From Pomphorhynchus laevis (lineage: Eukaryota; Acanthocephala; Palaeacanthocephala; Echinorhynchida; Pomphorhynchidae): 64,000 bases of DNA. The position numbers and the translations under genes were made by a program. Below the pieces are notes generated by a model. The model ran no database searches and was not told the DNA's origin. It was given only the letters and a program-made list of their open reading frames with translations. Of this stretch, positions 11,352-20,849 are shown one piece after another. The stretch lies in contig WNNJ02000282.1 of the NCBI GenBank assembly GCA_012934845.2, positions 180,044-244,043 of the forward strand. Reading direction: 5' to 3'. Each line of letters begins with the position of its first letter. Within the stretch, counting starts at the first letter, position 1.

Positions 11352-11512
11352 ACTTTGTATTAGAATAAGATACTAGATAGTTATTTCAGAGGAAATACAT
11401 CATTAGCATGTATTTGGCCCCGCTGCTATGTTGGGTAGAGAAGTTAGGGGCCGAAACCTGATAGCATAGCAGTTCCTCCTGATGACCTCTAATTCTTATT
11501 CTGATACAACGT
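11352..11512. mobile_element. Small TIR element (MITE-like) with GC-rich structured core
   Basis: ACTTTGTATTAGAATAAGA (11352-11370) is the reverse complement, with two mismatches, of 11494-11512. The 161-bp interval has a GC-rich core unlike the AT-rich surroundings: GGCCCC (11416-11421) pairs with GGGGCC (11447-11452), CTGCTATG (11423-11430) with CATAGCAG (11465-11472), and TTAGGGG (11444-11450) with CCTCTAA (11486-11492). These pairings partly compete. No ORF and no clear target-site duplication is seen. A non-autonomous DNA element is the likeliest reading. Confidence 0.55.
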
Positions 11513-11717
11513 CTGTTATTTATTAGTCAATTCATAAAAATGACGTTTATTTTAAATTTCATTTTTTTAACTTGATTAAAATTATAGAAAATCTAAAAAC
11601 AATTATTAATTTTATTATTTGATTATTAAATTTTGACTAGCATTATTATGTTTTGTTTATTTTATAATTATTTTAAATACGTAGACTCAGTTAGCTGATT
11701 TAATCGTCAGATTATTC

Positions 11718-12175
11718 GAGGAAGTGGAAAATATTTTACAGTACGCTAGTTTGAAGGGCGCATCCAGCTGGTTAACAATCCGTCCACTATCGTTTAAATC
11801 ATTCCACCTGTCACATCATGAATTTCAAGATGCTGTCGCGGCACGGTATGGATGTACTCCAAACGACATATCCAGTATATGCATCTGTGGATCAGAGATG
11901 TCTTGCTGTCATGCGCTTTCGTGTCGTAGGGTCCCTTGATAATAATTAGACATAACGAGATACGAGATACACTATCTAGATATTTGTCCACTGCATGTAG
12001 CTGTGTTGCCTTGGAATCGTGCCTGTCAGCAGTACCCGAATGCTACAACATTTTGACCAGTACGACAACTCGCCCACCTGAAGCTCGAGCAGATATTGTG
12101 TGCAATGGACTTTTTGGAACTAGGATGGAGCGAACGTTCATCGACGTTTGTATCTTCAATAATCTTGCACCATTT
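11718..12175 (+). pseudogene. RLE LINE C-terminal fragment
   Basis: Two frames (11724-11939, then 11936-12175) give GASSWLTIRPLS, the zinc knuckle CICG...CHALSC, RHNEIRD, ARADIVCNG (first nuclease Asp) and ERTFIDVCIF (second Asp). They align with residues 755-900 of the intact RLE LINE. The frame shifts right after the knuckle. The N-terminal fragment ending at 11005 could be the other end of the same element with its RT lost. Homology changes to a GIY-YIG-like reading at about 12176. Confidence 0.78.
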
Positions 12176-12840
12176 GATATGTTTAGGAAAAACGTATCAA
12201 ATGTTAAAAACTAGGTTTAGGCAACACATATATAATATACAGCATAATAGTCAAACTATATTTCATAAACATATGAGATTAATAGGACATGATATTAAAA
12301 ACTGTAAATTATTTATTTTAGAACATATTTTCGAGAAAACATATCAATATTAAATCGAAAACTATTAGCAAAATAGTTTTTTGGATTAAAACGCTTAATT
12401 CCATGTACAAATTAGGATTGAATGACGTGGTACAAGGAATTGGCAGACGTAGTATAATACATAAAAAAATATATTATAATAATCCAGTTAAACGCAAACC
12501 AAGAGGTCATGGTGATAAAAGGGATAGGAAAAATAGAGTTAAAAATATTAAATAAGATATGTATATAAATAAACGATTAGAAATATTAAAACAACTTTTA
12601 AGTGATAATAAGCTAAAAACTCTTTATTTAAATATAAGAAGTTTTTCTAAAGATATCATATGTTCAATAAATCAAAAATTAATTAACGACTATGATAGGC
12701 TAAGTTGTACAATAGACAGTTATTGTAATACAAAATACTATAATCGTACAATAAATGTTAATAATAACAATAGAAAATATACATTAGCCATAAACTTCAT
12801 TAATAAATGTATAGATAACATAAATATAGCCGGACTTTAA
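12176..12840 (+). pseudogene. GIY-YIG-endonuclease-like C-terminal fragment of a retroelement
   Basis: The reading starts LGKTYQMLKTRFRQHIYNI, continues with H-x-R-L-I-GHDI and FILEHIF, then in another frame (about 12369-12555) FWIKTLNSMYKLGLND and KRKPRGHGDK. A third stretch (12559-12840) ends AINFINKCIDNINIAGL. The G-K-T-x-x-x-L-K-x-R-F-x-x-H block and the W-I-x-x-L ... G-L-N block are typical of GIY-YIG nuclease domains in Penelope-like and related invertebrate elements. The GIY-YIG signature itself is lost at the upstream junction. AT-rich codon use suggests long decay. Family assignment is tentative. Confidence 0.5.
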
Positions 12841-12849
12841 AAAGGTTTT

Positions 12850-14723
12850 TTGTATATATAGCCGGATAAATATAGTCGGACTTTTAAAGTTTTTTTGTAT
12901 AATCATTTGTTGCATTTAAAAGGTATCAAACATTTGACATGACACATCTATCAGTCAAAACATAAATGCAACAATTGTTTTGTTATATAATAAACATAAA
13001 CAAATGTTTTGGTTTAACTTGTTTTCACTGTCAATCTTTGGCAACCAAGATCTACAGTATAACAACATAGGAATATAATTCGCGTAAGCGCATTATTACA
13101 TCATTCTTACATAATGATGTAATAATGTAATAATTTAATTTTACGCAATGAGATTGGTACATAATTTATTGGTTTTAATTATTTTCTATTTATTCTTAGT
13201 CTTTAATTTGTTTTTATTACATTGTTTTTAACAATCTAACTAAATGATCGATAATATTTGTCAAACTTTAAATGGTTAAGAAATATTAAAACGTTTAATC
13301 AAAAAGACATCACCTTTCGAAGGAATACAACATAATTTGAGACCATTACGATAATGATATGTTAGTAGAAAAAAAACATTAAAAATATTTTCCATTGATA
13401 CATTCGATGTATTCATTAATCGTTCACGGCGTATAAACATCGAGAAGCAACAAGAAAATGTTAATCACGAATTTTCAACTATTTCAATAGTCCTTTTCAA
13501 GTGATACACTTGAAAAGTATCACTTGAAAAGGACTATTGAAATAGTTGAAAATTCGTGATTAACATTTTCTTGTTGCTTCTCGATGTTTATACGCCGTGA
13601 ACGATTAAAAATATTATAAAATATTTCAAGCCATAAAGTCTTTTAATTTTTTTTAATCGTCAAAATGCTCATACAATAGATACTTTAAATTATTTAATTT
13701 ATAAAATTATTATAATTATCTAAATAACAACGTTAGTTGTTACTAATTATAATAATTGTACTTATTAATAACTATATTTATATTAAAAAAAGTATAAAGA
13801 AGTATAAAATTAATTATTTTTATTGTATATAACTAAATATATTTTGTATATGTTAAAAAGTACATTTCATTGTATATTATTTAAATTATTTACAAAAATT
13901 ACATTCATTATGAATAACCGTAGGTTTTTAATTTATAAAATTTATTTTATCAGTATTACAAATACATTTAGTAACTTGAATTAATAGTAATTTTAAAAAT
14001 TATTAAATATTTATGTTAATCATTTTAAAATTATTAAATAAATGTATAAACTTTTTATTTTGAAATTTATTTGTAAATTAATAAAATCATTTCGTAAATT
14101 TATTACAGAAATGGTTTTCTAAGTCATTTTAATTATTATTCTTGATAAATAATTTTTTTTCATATAAAATATAGCACTTTTGTCGTAAATATATTACAAG
14201 TTTTATCAAAAATATGATTTGTGAAATAAGCAAATTCAGAAAAAAAATATTTAAAGTATTTTGTATTAAGTAATTATATTGTATAATAGTTTTGTCAAAC
14301 ATTTTGATAATGAACGTTTTGGTATCAACCAAAATAACATGTTATTTTTTAGAATTTGCTTTTTGTAGACAACAATTTATTCTTAAAAGAATATTTCATT
14401 TATTTTTTACATGATTGGTTTCGGTAAAAAAAATTGTAGCAAATCAAATAGTGAAATTTGCCACTAAGCGATCTTAGTAAGTAAGAAATATAACCTTTAG
14501 AAACAAGATTTGATTTACTTTTTTTGTTATAAATCTATTCGAAAAATATTTAATCTTTATATATTTCGTCAAATTTAATAAATTTGAATTAGTAATTAAA
14601 AATATTATCAAATGTTTTGTAATATATTAAACATTGAGATCATTTAAATATTGATAATAATTTTATTGAGATAATTTAAAAAAAGTTTATCATAACGATA
14701 AAGGTTCAAAGTGAATCATTCTA
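12850..14723 (+). repeat. AT-rich repeat unit, type A2 (partial)
   Basis: This block closely resembles 30806-33373, 33764-36018 and 42804-45054. Shared landmarks are the inverted pair TTGTTGCATTT ... AAATGCAACAATTG near 12906-12980, the TATAATTCGCGTAAGC box, a CCATTACGATAATG hairpin near 13343, the AATAACCGTAGGTTTTTAAT box near 13913, and ACATGTTATTTTTTAGAATTTGC near 14338. No ORF is convincing. The unit is cut at 14723 by a LINE. Confidence 0.8.
13416..13608. repeat. Perfect 92-bp inverted repeat with 9-nt loop
   Basis: 13416-13507 is the exact reverse complement of 13517-13608, around the loop 13508-13516. Sister units (near 31285 and 34250) lack it. ATTAAAAATATT flanks the inserted segment on both sides (about 13380-13391 and 13605-13616), which suggests insertion with a 12-bp duplication. 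No ORF is present. It is a foldback or hairpin-template insertion of recent origin, judged by its perfect symmetry. Confidence 0.85.
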
Positions 14724-15986
14724 TCACCTCAACCAATCCCGCCTTGGTGTAACTTCAGGATTAGGGATCTATCTGTTACGGATATCCTTAACTCCTGGGG
14801 TCCACTCCCGGGCATCTCCAAATCTCTCGTTTCACTTTCCTCTTGGATCTGTCAGCTTTTGACAGCTGATCAGAGAAGAGAGGTGGCCGTCACAATGCTT
14901 TTAGCCTCCCCATCCGATGTAGCAGGCATCAATATTAGTAAGCGTGTTTTTATTCCTAAGAAAAAATCCTGCTCATGCCCTAAAGATCTGCGACCCATTT
15001 CGATTCAAAATGCCCTCGTGTCGATTTACGAAAAAGCGCTTGCGCGTAAAATCCGCGACCATTTAAGTAGGCGTAATTTGATCCCTCCAGGTTTTCATGG
15101 GTTCGTCAAAGGTCGCTTGGTCCATTCAGCAGTTGGTGAGGTGGAGCAGTTTTGTCGGGATAATAGCCATCGTCTAGTTGTGGCTGTTTTCCTTGACTTT
15201 TCTGCTGCATTTGACTACATCTACATTCCTTTTGTGATCTCTTCTCTCAGGTCCCTCGGGTTGCCTGCGAGAATTGTGAACAGAGTGGAGATCCTGTTGT
15301 TTACCAAGCGATTTTACTATGAAGACGACCCTGATGCGCGTCAGTTCTACCCTATTACGGGTGTACCTCAAGGATCCCCACTTTCTCCTATCTTATATCT
15401 TGCTGCCTCTATTAAACTATTCAAAATATTTAAACGCGAACAACGTCTTGTGGTGTACGCTGATGACACCACAGCACTGTTCACTGGACACAGGTGTAAA
15501 GACGTAGTCTCTGACATCAGCCGTTTCTTTTTAAGATTAAAAGATCAGTTACCCATATCCAATCTTATTTTAAACTCAGCTAAATCGCAGGTGGTCGTCT
15601 TTCATGGCACACCTGCTACAAAACATAAACTTAAGAGATTAGCACTCTCTGCGCTCTCCTCCATATTTGCCTCTGAACCACTTCCCACCTTCACAAGTCG
15701 AGTAAAATACCTGGGGTTCACCGTTACGGTTAACTAGTCGGTGAAAGCTGACCTGGATAGACTCAAACGTATCATGAAGAAAGCTAGGTGGGCCCTGAAA
15801 CGGGCTCAGCATCTGTCATTGAAAGGGAAAACCCAGGTGCGCCTTTGGGGTACCTGGGCTATCACGGGACTTATCATCTTCTCAAGAGGACGTCCCCCAG
15901 AGCAAAGGCTAATGTTTCTTAAGCTCCTCGTCTCTCGTTTACCCAGCATAGTCCGCACCGATTGGATTCTTCGGGGGGGGGGGTGA
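14724..15986 (+). pseudogene. LINE ORF2 fragment, reverse transcriptase (copy 1)
   Basis: The frame is open from 14724 and carries RT fingers/palm: PKDLRPISIQNALVSIYEKA, the motif A stretch VFLDFSAAFDYI, GVPQGSPLSPILY (motif B) and VVYADDTT (catalytic YADD). At 15735-15737 a TAG replaces the Trp codon of the conserved N-W-S-A/V-K-A-D sequence seen in copies 2 and 3. The same frame continues 15741-15986 and is then lost in a long G run (about 15975-15984). Endonuclease and ORF1 are absent. The palm is well preserved, so the copy is probably young but dead. Confidence 0.88.
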
Positions 15987-16190
15987 AAGACCCCGGGTGG
16001 TTCAGTCGGAAGGCGGCGTGTTGGATCGGTTGGGGGCTCAGATCCCCCTGGACCTGAGGCCATAGAAGAAGGAAAGAGTTAAAAGACTGAAGCGCTACTG
16101 ACTTACTATTGTTGTGTCTGATCTGGTTTATTGCATGTTTCTTTTTCTTTTTTTGTGTAGTTAAGAAAATCTTTATTTATTTATTTATTT
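14724..16190 (+). mobile_element. APE-type I/Jockey-like LINE, copy 1 (5'-truncated)
   Basis: It matches the 3' part of the LINE copies at 18889 and 38525 and ends in a (TTTA)n tail (about 16170-16190). The right flank is the end of the CxxC ORF (AAATCAGTCGTAAATTT), while the left flank is the middle of an A2 unit. The two flanks are therefore not one simple target site, and a recombination or deletion has occurred. Confidence 0.85.
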
Positions 16191-18750
16191 AAATCAGTCG
16201 TAAATTTAAAACTTATGTAAGTTTATATTTTACTGTTTATACAAGAGTAGTTATTACCTTGTTTAAATCAAAGTAAACTCTAATGTTACCTTTTATTTAT
16301 AATAACAAAATTTGATATCAGCAATCTTGATTTGGGTAAACATTTGTTATATAAACAAATGTTTAGATTAATGATTGTATATACAAAAAAGTAAAACTAT
16401 TTGTATAAGCATTTGTTGCATTAAAAGGTATCCAACATTTGACATGACATATCTATCAGTCAAAACATTTATGTAACAAATGTTTTGTTATATTATAAAC
16501 ATAAACAAATGTTTTGGCTTAACGTGTTTTCCCTGTCAATCTTTTGACACCAAGATCTACAGTATTACATCAAAGGAATATAATTCGCGTAAGCTCTTAC
16601 ATAACGATTTAATAATGTTACAATATAATTAAATGCAATGATTGTGGTACATAATTTATTGGTTTTAATTTTTTTCTATTCATTCTTAGTCTTTAATTTT
16701 TATTACATTGTTTTTAACAATCTAACTAAATGATCGTTAATATTGTCAAACTTTGAATGGTTAAGAAATATTAAAACGTTAAATTAAGAAGACATCAACT
16801 TTTGAAGGAATACAACATAATTGGAGACCATTACGATAATGGTCTGTTAGTAAAAAACATTAAAAACAATGTATTTGATTGCATCTGTGAGCTAAAATTG
16901 TTCCGATTGTGGCATGATATTATTCTCACAGGTATTGATCCTATTTTTGATACGGCAGGACGCTACTAATCAGTCCGGGTGAGTCTCAACAAATGAGAAC
17001 CACCGGGACTGGGTCAGTCAATGTAGGCTGACCCAGTCCCTGTAGGTGAGCTGACCCAGCCACTGTAGGTATGGGTCAGCCAATGTAGGCTGAACGAGAC
17101 CTACATTTCACGTTTTGACACTTATCATCTGCTTTCTTTGTTGACTGATGCTAATCGGATTTGAACTCAGGACGTCTGTATCGTGATTCAACGCAACATC
17201 CACTAAGCTGGCTGCACCCGTGGTGTAGATATACATTTCTGTATATTACCTTTTTTCTGTATATTACTTTATAATTATAAAACTATTATAAAATATTTCA
17301 AGCCACTAACATCTTTGAGATATTTTTCATCATCAAAATGCTTTTAAGAGATTTAAAAATTCAAAATTTCTATAGTTGTTTAAATTTTTTAATTACATTT
17401 GTTAAATTCATACGTTTTTTAGAAACCCGAGGTGTAGATATACATTTCTGTACATTACCTTTTTTCTGTGTATTACTTTATAATTATAAAACTATTATAA
17501 AATATTTCAAGCCACTAACATCTTTGAGATATTTTTCATCATCAAAATGCTTTTAAGAGATTTAAAAATTCAAAATTTCTATAGTTGTTTAAATTTTTTA
17601 ATTACATTTGTTAAATTCATACGTTTTTTAGAAACACATGAATGAATTTAATTTAATATAACTTTTATTCAATTAAAGGCTAACAACAAAATTTAAAATT
17701 TATTGAATTATATTAAATAAAATTTACATTATTATTAATTATTTGATTTAGTTTCAAAGATGACGTTTTTTATAAACAAAACAAAAAATTTTGATATTAA
17801 CAATTGTTATTGAATTAGTAATTAAAAAATATTATCAAATGTTTTATAATTATTAAACATTAAGATCATTTAAATAATAATAATAATTATATTGAGATCA
17901 TTTAAATTACGTTTATCATAACGATCAACGTTCAAAAAATAAAATAGTAATCATTTAGATAGTAATTAAACCACTGTTTTATTTACTTTTTTCAATAGTA
18001 ATTAAAAAAATAAAAACAATTATTGTATTTCGAATGATCAAATCTTTTAAAATTAAATCATTTATTCCATAAATATCATTATAAATCATTTGAATCATTA
18101 AAATAATCAAATAATTGATCGTTATAAATCAAATAAAATCATTCATTCAATTATTTATTTAACTCAGACAAATATACATAATTTTTATTTAAAGAATATT
18201 ATCTTACATTTTTATTATTACTCATTGTTTCGTATAAGTGTCTTTTTTAAATATTTTTTACTATATAAAATATTTAAGAAAATACTATATTATTGTATTT
18301 AGAAAATGTCTTTCTAAATACAATATAGATAACAAAATATCTTTATAAATTTAACGAATTTTAGTATATATTTTTTATTTTGTTTTTAGAGATTAATACG
18401 TTTTAATCGTTAAAACAAATTATATAATTTCATTAAATCTCTGTTGTTATTAAACTTTACATTTAAAAGTTTATAAATTTATGAATTGATAAATAAATTG
18501 GATAATCAATATTTATTATTCAAACTTTACTATTATTTACTTTACTATTTAAAAATCTAAATATCTTTTACTTGCAAAGTAACCGTTGTAGAACCTTAAA
18601 AATTAAAAATAATTAGAAACACTGATCGAAAATAACGAAACCAATCATCTTTTTATAATTACAATTGCAAATCAGTAAAATTATACCTGCAAATCAGTAA
18701 AGTTTTAAACGTACCTTGTTGACTTTCTTTTGACTTTGTGCATAAATCAA
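16191..18750 (+). repeat. AT-rich repeat unit, type A1
   Basis: It starts with the last bases of a CxxC ORF copy (16191-16216, ending ATG-TAAG) and a leader with ACCTTGTTTAAATCAAAG. A palindrome follows (AAACATTTGTTATATAAACA, about 16338-16364), then the A1 body shared with 23536-25378, 36045-38290 and 45081-47303. It contains the structured module 16877-17220. Just after the module, an internal direct duplication of about 195 bp (17221-17440 against 17441-17635) is visible. No further gene is seen. Confidence 0.8.
16877..17220 (-). other. GC-rich structured module with tRNA-like head (SINE-like), copy 1
   Basis: On the minus strand it begins CGGGTGCAGCCAGCTTAGTGG (A-box-like AGCTTAGTGG) and has AGTTCAAATCC (B-box-like) about 40 nt further on, as in tRNA-derived pol III promoters. 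The arms do not fold into a clean cloverleaf. The plus strand shows strong hairpins: GACTGGGTCAG pairs with CTGACCCAGTC at about 17012-17043, and GCTGACCCA pairs with TGGGTCAGC just after. Further copies lie at 24075, 36576 and 45613, always inside an A1 unit and in the same orientation. Confidence 0.55.
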
Positions 18751-18888
18751 ATGCCGGCCAATGTTATAAACTTAAAATCGGCGAACAATAAAGTACCAAA
18801 TCACAATGGTACGCAACTGATACTCAAGGAAAATTTTTGCGCACTTTGTTTTAAAGTGGAGAGTATTTACATACAAAATACACAGCAG
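18751..18888 (+). pseudogene. CxxC micro-ORF, copy 1, cut by LINE copy 2
   Basis: The first 46 codons of the ORF described at 25379 are present, with one difference at the junction (CAGCAG against CAGCGG). The ORF is then interrupted at 18888 by the 5' end of a LINE. Only the first CxxC pair remains. Confidence 0.7.
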
Positions 18889-18901
18889 TTGTCGAAATAA
18901 C

Positions 18902-20490
18902 ATGGAAAGTGGGTATACGACGGAGCGATCAAAGCATTCCACGTCGTCAAACAGAAACTTCAATATGGAACAAGGAACAAGTACAATTTCAGATTTAAAT
19001 ATTAATTCCGTCAACGAGTTAAGTGATTTGTTATGCCAATTTAAATCTGACTCGGGAGTGCTTGCCCCCCATTCCTAAATTATCAAACTTGTGCATAATA
19101 AATGCTCTGAAACCGATCGAAAGGCACAAATTATTTCCCACTTTCCTGAGAGAATTCGTGGGAAAATTTAATAATAGAATTTTATTCAATTCTGTTAAGA
19201 CGCTTGAAAATGCAATAAGAATTTCCTTCGCTAATGGCAGCGTTATGAAGGAGTATAACGAGTATTTTGCAAACGTCGCTTCGGACATCAGCCGTTTCTT
19301 TTTAAGATTAACAGACCAGCTGACCCTATCCAATCTTATTTTAAATTCATCAAAATCGCAGGTAGTTGTCTTTCATGGCACCCCTGCGACAAAGAAAAAA
19401 TTAAAGAGACTAGCACTCTCAGCTCTATCTTCTATATTGACTAATCAACCACTCCCTACCTTCACAAGTCGAGTAAAATACCTGGGGTTCACTGTTACGG
19501 TGAACTGGTCGGCGAAAGCTGACCTGGATAGACTTAAACGTATCCTGAAGAAAGCTAGGTGGGCCCTGAAACGGGCTCAGCATCTGTCGTTGAATGGGAA
19601 AACCCAAGTGCGCCTCTGGGGTACTTGGGCTATCTCGGGATTAGTCTTCTTTTCGAGAGGACGTCCTCCAGAGCAAAGACTAAGGTTTCTCAAGCTCCTC
19701 ATCTCGCGATTACCGCGCATAGTCCGCCTAGATTGGATTCTTCGGGGGGTGATAGACCCCGGGTGGTTCAGTCGAAGAGCGGCGTGTTGGATGTGCTGGA
19801 GGGCTCAGATCCCGCTGGACCTGAGGCCGTGACATCATTATGAAGACTAAATGCTATTATGAATTGTCTTATTTGAACTGCATTTGTTTTTTTTTCTAAT
19901 GTCTCTTTTCGTTATTTTTTAGTGGTTATAGTTATTTAAGAAATTCCTTATCTTATCTTATTTTGCAAACAATTTAGCCCATCTGGGATCGATTACACTC
20001 AAACCTATACAATGTTTCTTAAAAATTTCGAATTTTCCCTCTTTTTTGTCTGAAGATGATCTAACTATGTTACAAAAATCCTATTGCGTCCACTCTGTCA
20101 GGCAAGTTATAGGAAAGCTAGGAGACCCCCTCCCTGTAGCTTTCTGTAAGGCAGATATCGATAACGGATTGCTTCTGTCTAAGTCCGCTTCTAACCCTTT
20201 TTAGGGTTCAACCTTCGCTTTACTTTAATTGAGGAAGTCAATCTAACATATCCTCATTGTAATAATTGCCATGGATGGGGCCATTGGGGATTTTCCTGTG
20301 GTAAAATAAAGACTTGCGGTGTTTGGGCCTCAGACACATGTTCCAGTATGTGTAAGGGCGAGATATGCTCAGCTCCTCCCTCCTGCCTTAACTGCGGGGG
20401 TAAACACCCTGCTTGGTCCCGACGATGTAATCATTTCCGGGAATACCGACAGTTGTTTGCTAAAAAAACGGCTATAAACCCTTCTCTGTA
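18902..20490 (+). pseudogene. LINE ORF1 (Gag-like, three zinc knuckles), copy 2
   Basis: ATG 18902 gives a polar head with ERSKHSTSS, then LPPIPKLSNL and RILFNSVKTLENAI, homologous to ORF1 of copy 3 at 38550. After the nested insertion the reading resumes at 19971 (NLAHLGSITLKPI). It shifts frame at the T5 run 20198-20202 and then shows C2HC knuckles: CNNCHGWGHWGFSC, CGVW...C, and CLNCGGKHPAWSRRC. ORF1 proteins of this LINE group bind element RNA and form the RNP. There is another frame break upstream near 19060. It is non-functional. Confidence 0.82.
19275..19958 (+). mobile_element. Nested 5'-truncated LINE fragment with 12-bp TSD
   Basis: TATTTTGCAAAC occurs at 19263-19274 and again at 19959-19970, flanking 684 bp. 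The insert encodes the RT C-terminal region (SDISRFFLRLTDQL ... to LRP, stop) and ends in a (TTATC)n tail. It belongs to the same LINE family as its host. The apparent 269-residue ORF 19023-19832 is a chance fusion of host ORF1 with this insert. Confidence 0.9.
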
Positions 20491-20849
20491 GCTGCTCATC
20501 CAGTGGATCGAATGTCAAATTCTGATATAATTTTTCTTCTGGACAATACTAAAAAGATGTTAATGTCACAATTTCAAGCGATGTTGACTCCTCTGATCTC
20601 GGCACTCGTGGGGGCGGACTCTGCCCCAATTCCTGCTGAATGTAACCCCCCCCCAATCCAAGAAGAGGGGGCTTCCGCAAATAAAGTTCCACCGCTTAAA
20701 ATTGGAAAGCTTCTTAATAACATGAACATGGTTGGCGCCTCACTGGGAAATGAAGATATTGCCCAGGGAGCTCTGGCCCTTGATGGGGCTAGTGGCAAGG
20801 GGGTAACTTCCTTGCGCCTAGCTCTGTCTAGGCTGGCTGCCCCTGTCTA

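Noticed and set aside
11447-11492. Hammerhead-like CCGAAAC and CTGATGA in the 11.4-kb GC island
   Set aside because: Stem II would need a CC bulge next to GAAA, and no stem I or cleavage triplet fits between the two core strands.
17150-17220. Functional tRNA gene on the minus strand
   Set aside because: A- and B-box-like motifs are present, but the anticodon and T stems do not pair properly and all copies share the defects.
19023-19832. A 269-codon ORF as an independent gene
   Set aside because: It is explained by insertion of a sibling LINE fragment with TSD TATTTTGCAAAC into ORF1.
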